In this document: positions 42,874 to 51,027 of the stretch, one piece after another | Layout: each line of letters starts with the position of its first letter | How positions within the stretch are numbered: position 1 is the stretch's first letter | Source: Bifidobacterium moraviense | GTDB lineage: Bacteria; Actinomycetota; Actinomycetes; Actinomycetales; Bifidobacteriaceae | Assembly: GCF_012932365.1 (NCBI RefSeq) | Contig: NZ_JAAIIH010000016.1 | Location: forward strand, 1 to 60,053 | Direction: 5' to 3' | Length of the DNA stretch: 60,053 nt | The notes under the pieces: model-generated | What the model was told of the DNA's origin: nothing | Database searches by the model: none | Seen by the model: the letters and a program-made list of their open reading frames with translations, nothing else | Made by a program: the position numbers and the translations under genes

Positions 42874-44445
42874 TCACTCGCCCTTCAGCGGATTCTCCCC
42901 CGCCGGCAGCGTCTCCACGTCCGCGGCGTCCACGTCGGACATGCGCAGGCCGCGCACGTTGCACAGCTCGATGCGCCCGGAGCCGTGCTCCACGCCGCCG
43001 AGCGTCACGTTGCGCAGCTCCACGCCGCGCACCTCGTGCCCGGGCTTGGCGAAGCCCTTGACGAGCACCGCGGTGGTGGGCCGCACGTCGTGCTCGTCGT
43101 CGCCCCAGTAGCGGCCGAGCACGTGCAGGCGCTCGAAGCGGAAGCGCTCGAAGAACGGCTCGTCGGGTCCCGGCACGCCGTCGTCGTTGTAGCCCACCGC
43201 ATGCACGGTGATGCACGCCAGCTCGCAGTCGCGCACGGTCACGTCGCGCACGTAGCCGCCGCGCTTGGGCGTGCCCTTGATGTGCATGCCGTAGCGGGAG
43301 CGCGAGAGATCCACGTTCCAGATCGCCACGTCCTCCACGCCGCCGCTCATCTCGGAGCCGATGGCGATGCCGTGGCCGTACGCGGCCTCGCAGTCGAAGA
43401 TGCGCACGTGCCTGGTGGGACGGTCGATGGCGTTGCCCTCCGGGTTCTTGCCGGACTTGATGGCCACCATGTCGTCGCCGGTGTCGAAGCGGGAGTCGAA
43501 CAGGAAGCAGTTCGTGGACGAGTCGGGGTCCCAGCCGTCGCCGTTCCACACGCCGCGCGAGACGAACGAGCAGGCGTAGGTGACGAACGTGTCCGAGTAG
43601 ATGGCCTGCACGTTCCAGCTGGGGCTCATGCCCACGGTCAGGCCGTACAGCTCCACGTTCTGCGCGTTGGCCACGGTGATGAGCCTGCCGCGCACGCGTC
43701 CGGGGATCGTGTCCGCGTTCTCGCAGGTGGCGACGTAGTCGGCCATCGCGGCCAGCTCGTCCTTCATGGCCTCGCGCTGCAGTTCGATGGTGCGGCGCAT
43801 GAGCTCGGCGCCGCCGCCGAGGATCGATCCCTCGCCGTTGATCGTCACGTTACGCGTGGTGTATCCGGCCTCGTGGTCCACGGCGCCCACGTTGATCAGG
43901 CTCGCGTAGCACTCGCATTCGGTGCCCTCGAAGCGGGTCCACACGCGCGGCTCGTAGTCGGCCGGGTCCGCGGAGCCCTGCAGCACGCCGTCGGCGCGCA
44001 CGGTGAGCTCGGAGTCGGAGTGCATGGTCAGGGCGCCGGTGAGGAACGTGCCGGCGGGCACCACCACGCGGTCGGACGGACCGCAGTCGTCAAGCGCGCG
44101 CTGGATCGCCGCCGTGTTCAGCGTCACGCCGTCGCCCACCGCGTGGTAGGGGGCGGCGGTCACGTCGATCTCGCGCTTGGCCGGCAGCGTGCGGAACGTG
44201 CCCCCGAGCATCGGCTCGAACGTGCCGTACTCGCCCTTCTCGCTCATGCACACCGCGAAGTCGTGTTCGGTGTCCGGCTCGAGGTCCAGGAACGTGACGT
44301 GCGTGCGGTCCACCTTGGCGGCCTCGGAGCCGTCGAAGCGGATGCGGTAGATGCAGCTCGGCGTGGCCTCCTCGGGCTGGTCCCAGAACAGGGTGATGCA
44401 GGTGTCGGATATGCTCGCATGAAGTCCGTCGTTGGACTGGATCAT
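42874..44445 (-). CDS. GH28 polygalacturonase/exo-galacturonosidase-like enzyme
   Basis: A 523-residue enzyme without signal peptide. The N-terminal 90 residues look like a fibronectin-III-type domain (CITLFWDQPEEATPSCIYRI). The beta-helix has all GH28 motifs: GVWNGDGWDPDSS, DTGDDMVAIKSG, GHGIAIGSEMSGG and RYGMHIKGTP. This layout matches bacterial exo-acting polygalacturonases that release galacturonate or digalacturonate from chain ends. It is the last gene of the long minus-strand run and follows the DUF624 gene. Confidence 0.92.
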   Translation of the reverse strand: MIQSNDGLHASISDTCITLFWDQPEEATPSCIYRIRFDGSEAAKVDRTHVTFLDLEPDTEHDFAVCMSEKGEYGTFEPMLGGTFRTLPAKREIDVTAAPYHAVGDGVTLNTAAIQRALDDCGPSDRVVVPAGTFLTGALTMHSDSELTVRADGVLQGSADPADYEPRVWTRFEGTECECYASLINVGAVDHEAGYTTRNVTINGEGSILGGGAELMRRTIELQREAMKDELAAMADYVATCENADTIPGRVRGRLITVANAQNVELYGLTVGMSPSWNVQAIYSDTFVTYACSFVSRGVWNGDGWDPDSSTNCFLFDSRFDTGDDMVAIKSGKNPEGNAIDRPTRHVRIFDCEAAYGHGIAIGSEMSGGVEDVAIWNVDLSRSRYGMHIKGTPKRGGYVRDVTVRDCELACITVHAVGYNDDGVPGPDEPFFERFRFERLHVLGRYWGDDEHDVRPTTAVLVKGFAKPGHEVRGVELRNVTLGGVEHGSGRIELCNVRGLRMSDVDAADVETLPAGENPLKGE

Positions 44446-44505
44446 GGGTCCTCCCGTGACGTCTGCCCGCGCGGGATGCGCACGGGCGCCTGAGCAGAAA
44501 GGAGC

Positions 44506-44542
44506 CGTGCCCTCCCCCGCTCAGGCTTCGGGAAAGGGCACG
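44506..44542 (-). terminator. Hairpin between the DUF624 and GH28 genes
   Basis: CGTGCCCT pairs with AGGGCACG across a 21-nt loop. It lies 8 nt past the DUF624 stop and 60 nt before the GH28 start, so may reduce read-through. Confidence 0.5.
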
Positions 44543-44549
44543 ACGTGTG

Positions 44550-45335
44550 TTATGCGACCGCCGATGCGGCGATCTTCTTGGCGGAACGGGTTCCGGACGG
44601 CGCGTCCGAGGCGCCGGATCCGTCAAGGTCGTCGGCGTAGCTGTGCGACGCCGAGGAAGGGTTGTCGTCGCGGATGACGTGCTGCCTCATGGCGTTCCAC
44701 GCGACGTACGTGCCCATGAGCGCGATGAGGGAGAAGCCGACGAGCGGCATGACCCACACGGTCCAGGGCAGGGAGACGTAGGACACCACCACGAGCAGGG
44801 CGCTCAGCGCGAGCACGGCGGCGGTCTGCGGCAACTTCATCTGCGAGAGCAGCACCGCGTTGCGGAGAAGATCGCGCACCTTGAGATCGGTGAAGGCGAT
44901 CATCGGGAAGAGGTAGACCATCGCGGCCACGGCCACGAGGGAGAAGATCAGGCAGACGCCGGCCAGCACCACGCCGCCGGTCATGCCCACATGGGTGTAG
45001 AACCACGCGGCCACCACGCCGAGCGCCGCGACGAGGATGGCGGCCCAGCCGGCCAGGGTGGAGCGCTTCCATTCGGCGCCGAAGGCCTTGAAGTAGTCGT
45101 GCATCGGATAGCAGATGCGGCGCTGCAGGAACAGGCCGGTCACCTTGCTCATGGCGGTCATCGCGCACGGGATGGTGATCACGGGGATGCAGGTGAAGAT
45201 GAAGACGAGGTTGAGGCCGATCAGACGACCCCAGTGCCATTTGATCACCGAGAAGAACAGACGAAGACCCTCGGGATGGGCCTGACGGTCGGACTCGTGT
45301 CCGCCGCCGCCGTAGAACATGCCGAACAGATTCAT
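44550..45335 (-). CDS. DUF624 (YesL-like) membrane protein
   Basis: A 261-residue protein starting MNLFGMFYGGGGHESDRQAH, with five membrane segments (for example LIGLNLVFIFTCIPVITIPC and AAILVAALGVVAAWFY). The first segment and following TAMSKVTGLFLQRRI match DUF624. YesL of Bacillus subtilis, in the same family, is encoded with the rhamnogalacturonan-uptake genes yesMNOPQ. Here too it follows an ABC uptake system and precedes a GH28 gene. Its molecular role is unknown. Confidence 0.9.
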   Translation of the reverse strand: MNLFGMFYGGGGHESDRQAHPEGLRLFFSVIKWHWGRLIGLNLVFIFTCIPVITIPCAMTAMSKVTGLFLQRRICYPMHDYFKAFGAEWKRSTLAGWAAILVAALGVVAAWFYTHVGMTGGVVLAGVCLIFSLVAVAAMVYLFPMIAFTDLKVRDLLRNAVLLSQMKLPQTAAVLALSALLVVVSYVSLPWTVWVMPLVGFSLIALMGTYVAWNAMRQHVIRDDNPSSASHSYADDLDGSGASDAPSGTRSAKKIAASAVA

Positions 45336-45864
45336 GGAACTCCACCTCAGCCTGAAATCGGAGGAACAACCAGTGACGTACGTGCGCCGCGGGTACGTGC
45401 CGCACGCGGGCGCGTGGCGTGCGGGACGAAAGGGTGATGGCCTGCGCCCTCCGGCGACCGCATGGAAGGAAAGGAAAGGAGGAGAAACAGCGGTTGCCGG
45501 AGCGGCGGGCCAAGTCTTTGGTTATGGGATGTGCCGGCCGGGCCGGGGCTCGCGGGTCCGACGGTGGATCCGGGCGGGGCGGACGGCGATGGATTTTCGG
45601 TTATGGGGCGGCTCGGGGGTGGGACCGCAGGCGGGGCGACTGTTTGGAGTCGGCATTGCTCGCGGGGCCGGTCGGTGAGCCGATGTGGTTTGCGGTCCGG
45701 TCTCCACCGGTGAGGCCGGCGCTGGGCGCTGGACTCACCGGTGGAGCCGGTATGGGTTTTGCAATTAGGGACTCGCCCTGCGGCGAGGCTCAATCCTGCC
45801 TTCGCGGCCTTGGCGGCCGCTCAGGCTGACGCTACGCGGAGCCCACCGGGCTCCGCGTGACGCG
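45336..45864. repeat. Intergenic region with a 12-bp inverted repeat and double-hairpin element B
   Basis: 529 bp without a convincing gene. It holds an inverted repeat TCCACCGGTGAG/CTCACCGGTGGA (45703-45714 with 45734-45745), two copies of a GGTTATGGG motif (near 45514 and 45600), and element B (45804-45858): hairpin GCGGCC/GGCCGC followed by ACGCGGAGCCC/GGGCTCCGCGT. Element B pairs further into the last codons of the permease gene to its right. Confidence 0.75.
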
Positions 45865-46764
45865 TCAGCCCTTCAGACCCGAAGTGCTCACGCCTTCGAC
45901 GAGGTACTTCTGGAAGAAGAGGAAGATCAGGATGGAGGGCATGATCGACACGGTGGCCATGGCGAACATGGCGCCGTAATCGGAGGACGAACCAGGATCG
46001 GAGAACAGCTTCAGGGCCAGGGACACGGGGTAGCGCTCGGTGTCGGAGACGTAGAGCAGGGCCGAGAGGAAGTCGTCCCAGCGCCACATGAAGCTGAAGA
46101 TGCAGCCCGTCACCACGGCCGGCGTGAGCAGCGGGACCACCACGCGGAAGAAGATGCCGTAGTAGGAGCAGCCGTCGATCTTCGCGGCCTCGTCGAGGGA
46201 GCGCGGGATGCCCTGGATGAAGTTGTACATGAGGTAGACGAAGAAGCCCTGGATGCAGAACCAGTAGGGCACGATCAGCGGCAGGTAGCTGTTCGTCCAG
46301 CCGAGCTTCTGGTACCACAGGTACTGCGGCACCATCATGACCTGCGCCGGCAGCATCATGGACAGCAGCATGGCGGTGAACAGCAGGCCGCGGCCGCGGA
46401 ACTTCAGGCGGGCCAGCGCGTAGGCCACGATGGCGGAGAAGCCGATCGTGCCGACGGTGGCAACCACGGCGATGAAGATCGAGTTGCCGAGGAAGGTCCA
46501 GAACGTGGTGCCGGAGAAGCCCTTGAAGCCGTTGACGTAGTTCACGCCCGTCCACTCGGTCGGGATGAGCTGACCGGCGGTGGAGAACACCGTGTTCGTG
46601 GGCTTGAAGGAGCTGAACACCATCCACACGATCGGGTAGATCATGAGCAGGGCGCCGAGCATCACCAGCACGTGGTAGACCACGCGGCCCCACTTGATGC
46701 CCTTCTTGTGCTCGTAGACGGGGATGTCGTCCCTCTTGACGTCATTGATGGTTGCGCTAGTCAT
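45865..46764 (-). CDS. Carbohydrate ABC transporter permease, MalG type
   Basis: A 299-residue protein with six membrane segments (for example VLVMLGALLMIYPIVWMVFS). The cytoplasmic loop that docks the ATPase is IPRSLDEAAKIDGCSYYGIF. The C-terminus QKYLVEGVSTSGLKG is typical of MalG/AraQ/YtcP permeases. It starts 6 nt after the MalF-type gene stops. No ATPase gene is present here, so it must use a shared MsmK/UgpC-type ATPase encoded elsewhere. Confidence 0.95.
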   Translation of the reverse strand: MTSATINDVKRDDIPVYEHKKGIKWGRVVYHVLVMLGALLMIYPIVWMVFSSFKPTNTVFSTAGQLIPTEWTGVNYVNGFKGFSGTTFWTFLGNSIFIAVVATVGTIGFSAIVAYALARLKFRGRGLLFTAMLLSMMLPAQVMMVPQYLWYQKLGWTNSYLPLIVPYWFCIQGFFVYLMYNFIQGIPRSLDEAAKIDGCSYYGIFFRVVVPLLTPAVVTGCIFSFMWRWDDFLSALLYVSDTERYPVSLALKLFSDPGSSSDYGAMFAMATVSIMPSILIFLFFQKYLVEGVSTSGLKG

Positions 46765-46770
46765 CTTGGA

Positions 46771-47739
46771 TCAGGCCTCCTCGTCGTAAACCCAGAAACG
46801 CTTCGTGGCGAACAGGATCGCCGTGTACAGGCCCACCACGAGCAGCATGATCCATGCCATGCCCGCGCCGTAGCCCGCGTGGTAGTTGGTGAACGACTCG
46901 TTGTACATGTGCACCATGTAGAACAGCGTCGAGTTCTGCGGCTTGCCCTGGGTGATGATGTAGCACTGCGTGAACGCGAGGAAGCCGTTGATGGACTGCA
47001 TGACCAGGTTGAAGAAGATGGTCGGGGTGAGCAGCGGCAGCGTGATCTTCCAGAACTGGGTCCAGCCGGTGGCGCCGTCCACGGAGGCGGCCTCGTAGAG
47101 CTCGGACGGGATCTGCTTAAGGGAGGCGAGGAAGATCAGCATGGAGGAGCCGAACTGCCACACGCCGAGGATGATCAGGGTCCAGATGGCGGTGTGCTCG
47201 TTGCCCAGCCAGGCGAAGTTGGTGTGGATGCCGAACAGCTCGAGCGCCTTGTTGATGACGCCGTCCTGGGCGAACATCTGCTTCCACAGGATGGCCACTG
47301 CCACGGAGCCGCCGAGGATGGACGGCAGGTAGTAGGCGGCGCGGTAGAAGCCGGAGACCGCGGAGTTCTTGAGCAGCAGCATGGCCACGGCGAGGGCGAA
47401 GATCAGACGCAGCGGCGTGGAGATCAGCGCGTAGAACAGGGTGACGCCCATCGACTTCCAGAACAGCGGGTCGTTGGTGAACATCTCCTTGAAGTTGTCG
47501 AGACCCATCCACTCCGGGTCGGACAGGATGTTGTAGTCCGTGAAGGAGTAGTAGATCGACAGGATCATCGGGACGAGCAGGAACATCAGGAAGCCGATGA
47601 TGAACGGGAGGGCGCACACGTAGCCCGAGACGTTCTCCTGGTTCAGCCACTGACGGAACTTGCTCTGCTTGCGGAACTGAACGCCGGAGTTGCCCAACTT
47701 TCGGGCACCCTGCGGCGATGCAACCGTTGCCTGAGTCAT
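46771..47739 (-). CDS. Carbohydrate ABC transporter permease, MalF type
   Basis: A 322-residue permease with six membrane segments (YVCALPFIIGFLMFLLVPM at the start) and the EAA loop IPSELYEAASVDGATGWTQF. The ATG at 47739 begins MTQATVASPQGARKLG and follows AAAGG; the open frame to 48045 has no site. The 517-bp gap upstream contains a hairpin and two regulatory dyads, so the gene probably has a promoter of its own besides read-through from the binding-protein gene. Confidence 0.95.
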   Translation of the reverse strand: MTQATVASPQGARKLGNSGVQFRKQSKFRQWLNQENVSGYVCALPFIIGFLMFLLVPMILSIYYSFTDYNILSDPEWMGLDNFKEMFTNDPLFWKSMGVTLFYALISTPLRLIFALAVAMLLLKNSAVSGFYRAAYYLPSILGGSVAVAILWKQMFAQDGVINKALELFGIHTNFAWLGNEHTAIWTLIILGVWQFGSSMLIFLASLKQIPSELYEAASVDGATGWTQFWKITLPLLTPTIFFNLVMQSINGFLAFTQCYIITQGKPQNSTLFYMVHMYNESFTNYHAGYGAGMAWIMLLVVGLYTAILFATKRFWVYDEEA

Positions 47740-47941
47740 AGTTAACCTTTCCCAAAAGCGCATCCGATGCAGTTGCGGTGCATCCTCCGCGCATTGTGTT
47801 CGTTCGGGTGACTGCGACGTCGCCCTCACAGTTGTTGCGTTGTGGTCCAACAGACCAGCAGCATCGCGTCGTCCCGCTTCCGTGCGGAACGCCACGTCCT
47901 TTCGAGCTGCACTTTCACTGTACCGCCTCTCAAGGCAACGC

Positions 47942-47972
47942 TTGGCAAGTGTTGCCAATTGTTTCAGCAATT
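47942..47972. promoter_or_regulatory. Candidate operator upstream of the permease genes
   Basis: TTGGCAA-GTG-TTGCCAA (47942-47958) is a perfect dyad. It overlaps GTTGCCAATTGTTTCA and following (47951-47972), a 22-bp block that recurs at 49702-49723 upstream of the binding-protein gene with a single mismatch. Binding by the LacI regulator at 49861-50886 is the simplest reading. Confidence 0.55.
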
Positions 47973-48049
47973 GCCTAAGTGCCGAAATCGTTGCGATTCC
48001 AACGATCCGAGGCGATTGCCGACCACTCCGGGGGTCTTTCCCCATGCAA

Positions 48050-48104
48050 CGGCGGCAAGAACAGATAGCAGTTCAGCGAGAAAAGCTATCCGTTCTTGCC
48101 GCCG
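48050..48104 (-). terminator. Strong hairpin between the binding-protein and permease genes
   Basis: Arms of 20 nt (48050-48069 with 48085-48104) pair with one mismatch around a 15-nt loop. Hairpins in this position usually stabilise the binding-protein mRNA and lower permease expression. Confidence 0.7.
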
Positions 48105-48256
48105 CGATCAGGAAGGGAAGGAGGAAAAGGAAAGTGCGAAGGTTGAGTTATCTGGATGGATCGGGAGGCCTGCCGGCGGGAGGCCGGACGGCGTGCCGTG
48201 CGGGGAGACGATGCCCTCCCGCACGACCCGGCCGTCCCGCCGGGCCGCCTCGCGGA

Positions 48257-49573
48257 TCACTTCTTGGCGAGCGCCTCGTTGGCCAGGTCCACGAACTGCT
48301 TGGCGGCGTCCGCGGCGGAGATCTTGCCCATGAGCACGGACTCCTCGGTGGTGCCGAGCACGTCCTTGCCGTTCACCTTGGAGGAGCCTTCCGGCGCCGG
48401 CGGGTTGATGGTGGAGGAGTTCGGGATCACCTCGGTGTTGAGGAACTCGACGGCGGCCTTGTCGCCCTCGGACAGATCGCCCTCGATGGCCTTGAGCATG
48501 TCGGAGTTGACCGGCAGGCCCTTGTCGGTGCCCATGATCTTCACGGGCTCCTCGTCGTTGGTGTACCAGTTGATGTACTTGGCGGCCAGGTCCTTGTTCT
48601 TGGAGGACTTGGTGATGGCCCAGAACTGGCCGGGCTTGATGTAGTCGGCCTTGGCCACGTCGGCGGCGGGCCACGCGTACAGCTTCAGGGTCGGGTTGCC
48701 GTTGCCGGCCGCGGCCTTCTGCAGGGCGGACAGCTGCGAGGTGAACTTGAAGGAGACCCAGGAGCGCGAGCCGGGCTCGGAGCCGTAGACCAGCGGGTCC
48801 TGCTCGATGGAGGTGGAGTCGATCGAGGCGAAGACGCCGGTGTCGAGGTGCCAGCCTTCCTTGATGCCCTGCTCGTAGACCTCGAAGTAGGGCTGGACGT
48901 CCTCGGCGGTCACGCCGAGCTTGCCGTCGTTGTTGCCGAAGAGGACCTTGCCCTCGCCGCGCAGCACGTACTCAAGGAGCTCGGAGGCCTCGTAGTAGCG
49001 GAAGTTGGTCTTGTAGCCGGTCTTCTCGTAGACCTGCTTGGCGATGTCCTTGAACTGGTCGAGCGTCATGTGCTCCGGGAGGGTGATGCCCGCCTGGTCG
49101 AGCACGGTCTGGTTGACGATCATGGCCGGGGAGGAGGAGCCGGCGGAGATGGCGTACTGCTTGCCGTCCAGCTTGCCGGAGTCGAGGACGCCCTTGTCGA
49201 TCTTGTCGATCTTGATGGTGCCGTTGGAGATGTACTCGTCCAGCGGCTCCAGCAGGCCGTTGCTCACGTACTGCTGCAGGTAGGAGTAGTCCATGGCGAT
49301 GACGTCCGGCATGGACTTGCCGGCGGCGTTGGTGGCCAGCTTGGACCAGTAGTCGGACCACTGGGAGGCCTGGCCCTGGACCTCGACGTTGTTGGCGGCC
49401 TTGAAGGCGTCGTCGACCTTGGTCATCTTGTCGTTGCGGGACTGGTTGCCCCACCAGGCGATGGTCAGGCTCTTGTTGGCCTCGGCGGAGCTGTTGGAAT
49501 TGCCGCAGGCGGCCATGGAGAACATGGTTGCCGCAGCCGCTGCAACGGCGAGGACTTTCTTGGCGGTCTTCAT
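48257..49573 (-). CDS. ABC transporter sugar-binding lipoprotein (copy 2)
   Basis: A 438-residue family 1 solute-binding protein. Signal sequence ends in SMAACGNS, with the Cys as lipid anchor. The mature start LTIAWWGNQSRNDKMTKVDD is shared with the copy at 38754-40064, and the two align over their full length. GAAAGGG precedes the ATG. It lies upstream of the MalF/MalG genes with a stabilising hairpin in between. Codon use is more biased to C/G-ending codons than in copy 1, consistent with high expression. Probably binds pectic oligosaccharides. Confidence 0.95.
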   Translation of the reverse strand: MKTAKKVLAVAAAAATMFSMAACGNSNSSAEANKSLTIAWWGNQSRNDKMTKVDDAFKAANNVEVQGQASQWSDYWSKLATNAAGKSMPDVIAMDYSYLQQYVSNGLLEPLDEYISNGTIKIDKIDKGVLDSGKLDGKQYAISAGSSSPAMIVNQTVLDQAGITLPEHMTLDQFKDIAKQVYEKTGYKTNFRYYEASELLEYVLRGEGKVLFGNNDGKLGVTAEDVQPYFEVYEQGIKEGWHLDTGVFASIDSTSIEQDPLVYGSEPGSRSWVSFKFTSQLSALQKAAAGNGNPTLKLYAWPAADVAKADYIKPGQFWAITKSSKNKDLAAKYINWYTNDEEPVKIMGTDKGLPVNSDMLKAIEGDLSEGDKAAVEFLNTEVIPNSSTINPPAPEGSSKVNGKDVLGTTEESVLMGKISAADAAKQFVDLANEALAKK

Positions 49574-49701
49574 TGAGTACCCTTTCTTCTGTGACGCTGC
49601 TCTGTCGGGCTTTCGTCCTTGGACTGCCCGGCGGGCTAATCCGACATTGGATTGCGTTGACAGTTATCAATCTAACGGCGCGCGCAACCCCCAATCGGGA
49701 A

Positions 49702-49723
49702 GTTGCCAATTGTTTCCGCAATT
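49702..49723. promoter_or_regulatory. Candidate operator upstream of the binding-protein gene
   Basis: A 22-bp block starting GTTGCCAATTGTTTCC matches 47951-47972 in 21 positions. It lies about 130 nt before the start codon of the binding-protein gene. Confidence 0.55.
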
Positions 49724-49768
49724 TGTTTCCGAGATTTATGCAACCGACGCGAAGGGTCCACAACAACG

Positions 49769-49803
49769 GCAAGGCCCTTCCCGTTCAATGGGAAGGGCCT
49801 TGC
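49769..49803 (-). terminator. Terminator of the LacI gene
   Basis: A perfect 14-bp stem (GCAAGGCCCTTCCC and its complement) with 7-nt loop, 57 nt beyond the LacI stop codon. Confidence 0.75.
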
Positions 49804-49860
49804 ATGCGTTGCGTTCCGCGGTGCGGAACCTGCCGTCGCGCCGCCGCGACGCACCCGGGA

Positions 49861-50886
49861 TCAGCGCGGATCGCGCGGCGCGCGTCCGGTGGAGTCCCTG
49901 GCGATGAGCAGCTCCGGTACCACGACCGCCGGCGGATTCGCCGGCGCGTCCCGTGCGTCCTGCGCCGCGCCGGAGGCGTCGGCCTCGAGCCGGTCGATGA
50001 GCATCTGCATGGCGATCGAGCCCATGCGCTCCTGGCGGATGTCCACCGTGGTCAGCTGCGGGCGCACCACGCGCGAGAGCACGCTGTCGTCGATGCCCAC
50101 GATGCTCATCTGCGTGGGGATCGCCACGCCGCGCCCCTGCAGCACGCCCATCAGGCCGCCGGCCACCAGATCGTTGAACGCCACCGCGCCGGTCACGCCA
50201 TCCTCGAGCATCAGCGCGTCCGCGGCAGCCGCGCCCCCGGCGTACGAGGGCTCGAAGGGCCCGAGCAGCACGCTCTCGATGCCGTAGTCGGCGCACGCGT
50301 CGGAGAAGGCGTCGCGGCGCACCTCGTTGGACCAGCTCGTCTCCGAGCCGCCCACGAAGGCGATGCGCCGATGCCCCAGCGAGGCCAGATGGCGCACGGC
50401 CTGCACGATGCCGTCGCGGTCGTTCATCACCACGCTCGGGAAGCCGTCGAACACGCGGCTGGCCAGCACCGCGGTGCGCGGCGAGAACCAGCGGGCGATC
50501 CGCGCGTCGTCGATGCGCGGCGAGAACAGCAGCTGGCCATCGGTGGTGTCCGTCAGCGTGCGCATCGCCTCGTCCTGGTCGTCCGCGAGCGTGACGTCCA
50601 CCACCTCGACGCGGTATCCGCGGCTCTGCGCCGTGGCGAACACGCCCTTGAGCGCGTCGGTGAAGTAGTAGTTGCCGATGTCGGTGAGCAGCAGCCCCAC
50701 CACGCCCCGGCGGGCGGCGTCGCGCGACGCGGAGGAGGACGCGGGACGGTAGCCGAGCTGGTCCGCCAGACGTCCGATCCGCTCGCGCGTCCGTTCGCTC
50801 ACCGCGCCGTTGTTGAGGGCACGGGACACGGTGGACGGCGACACCCCGGCCGCCTTGGCGACATCGAATATGGTCGCGCCGGACAT
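49861..50886 (-). CDS. LacI-family regulator of the pectin locus
   Basis: A 341-residue repressor with helix-turn-helix ATIFDVAKAAGVSPSTVSRA and sensor-domain segments VVGLLLTDIGNYYFTDALKG and MSIVGIDDSVLSRVVRPQLT. AAAGGAG lies before the ATG at 50886; the frame to 50922 is not needed. It sits between the GH105 gene and the ABC genes, all on one strand. Dyads in its own promoter suggest autoregulation. It is the only regulator visible in the 21-kb pectin locus. Confidence 0.93.
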   Translation of the reverse strand: MSGATIFDVAKAAGVSPSTVSRALNNGAVSERTRERIGRLADQLGYRPASSSASRDAARRGVVGLLLTDIGNYYFTDALKGVFATAQSRGYRVEVVDVTLADDQDEAMRTLTDTTDGQLLFSPRIDDARIARWFSPRTAVLASRVFDGFPSVVMNDRDGIVQAVRHLASLGHRRIAFVGGSETSWSNEVRRDAFSDACADYGIESVLLGPFEPSYAGGAAAADALMLEDGVTGAVAFNDLVAGGLMGVLQGRGVAIPTQMSIVGIDDSVLSRVVRPQLTTVDIRQERMGSIAMQMLIDRLEADASGAAQDARDAPANPPAVVVPELLIARDSTGRAPRDPR

Positions 50887-50910
50887 CCTCGTTCTCCTTT
50901 GATCCGCGAT

Positions 50911-50983
50911 CTTGCGCAGCAAGTCTGATGGTGTTGCGCCTATTGCAACACTTGCATCATTGTTGCATAAATGTTGCGCAACA
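50911..50983. promoter_or_regulatory. Cluster of TTGC/GCAA dyads upstream of the LacI gene
   Basis: Three palindromes: CTTGC-gca-GCAAG (50911-50923), GTGTTGC-N7-GCAACAC (50931-50951) and TGTTGCGCAACA (50972-50983). They lie within 100 nt of the start codon. Their spacings differ, so not all need be operators. Confidence 0.5.
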
Positions 50984-51027
50984 CCAAATCGGGATCAGCC
51001 TCCGGCGCGCCGGAGCCGCGGCGGGCG

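Noticed and set aside
45336..45864. Small genes in the gap after the MalG-type permease gene
   Set aside because: Open frames there have no ribosome binding site, are rich in Gly/Arg/Trp and overlap inverted repeats.
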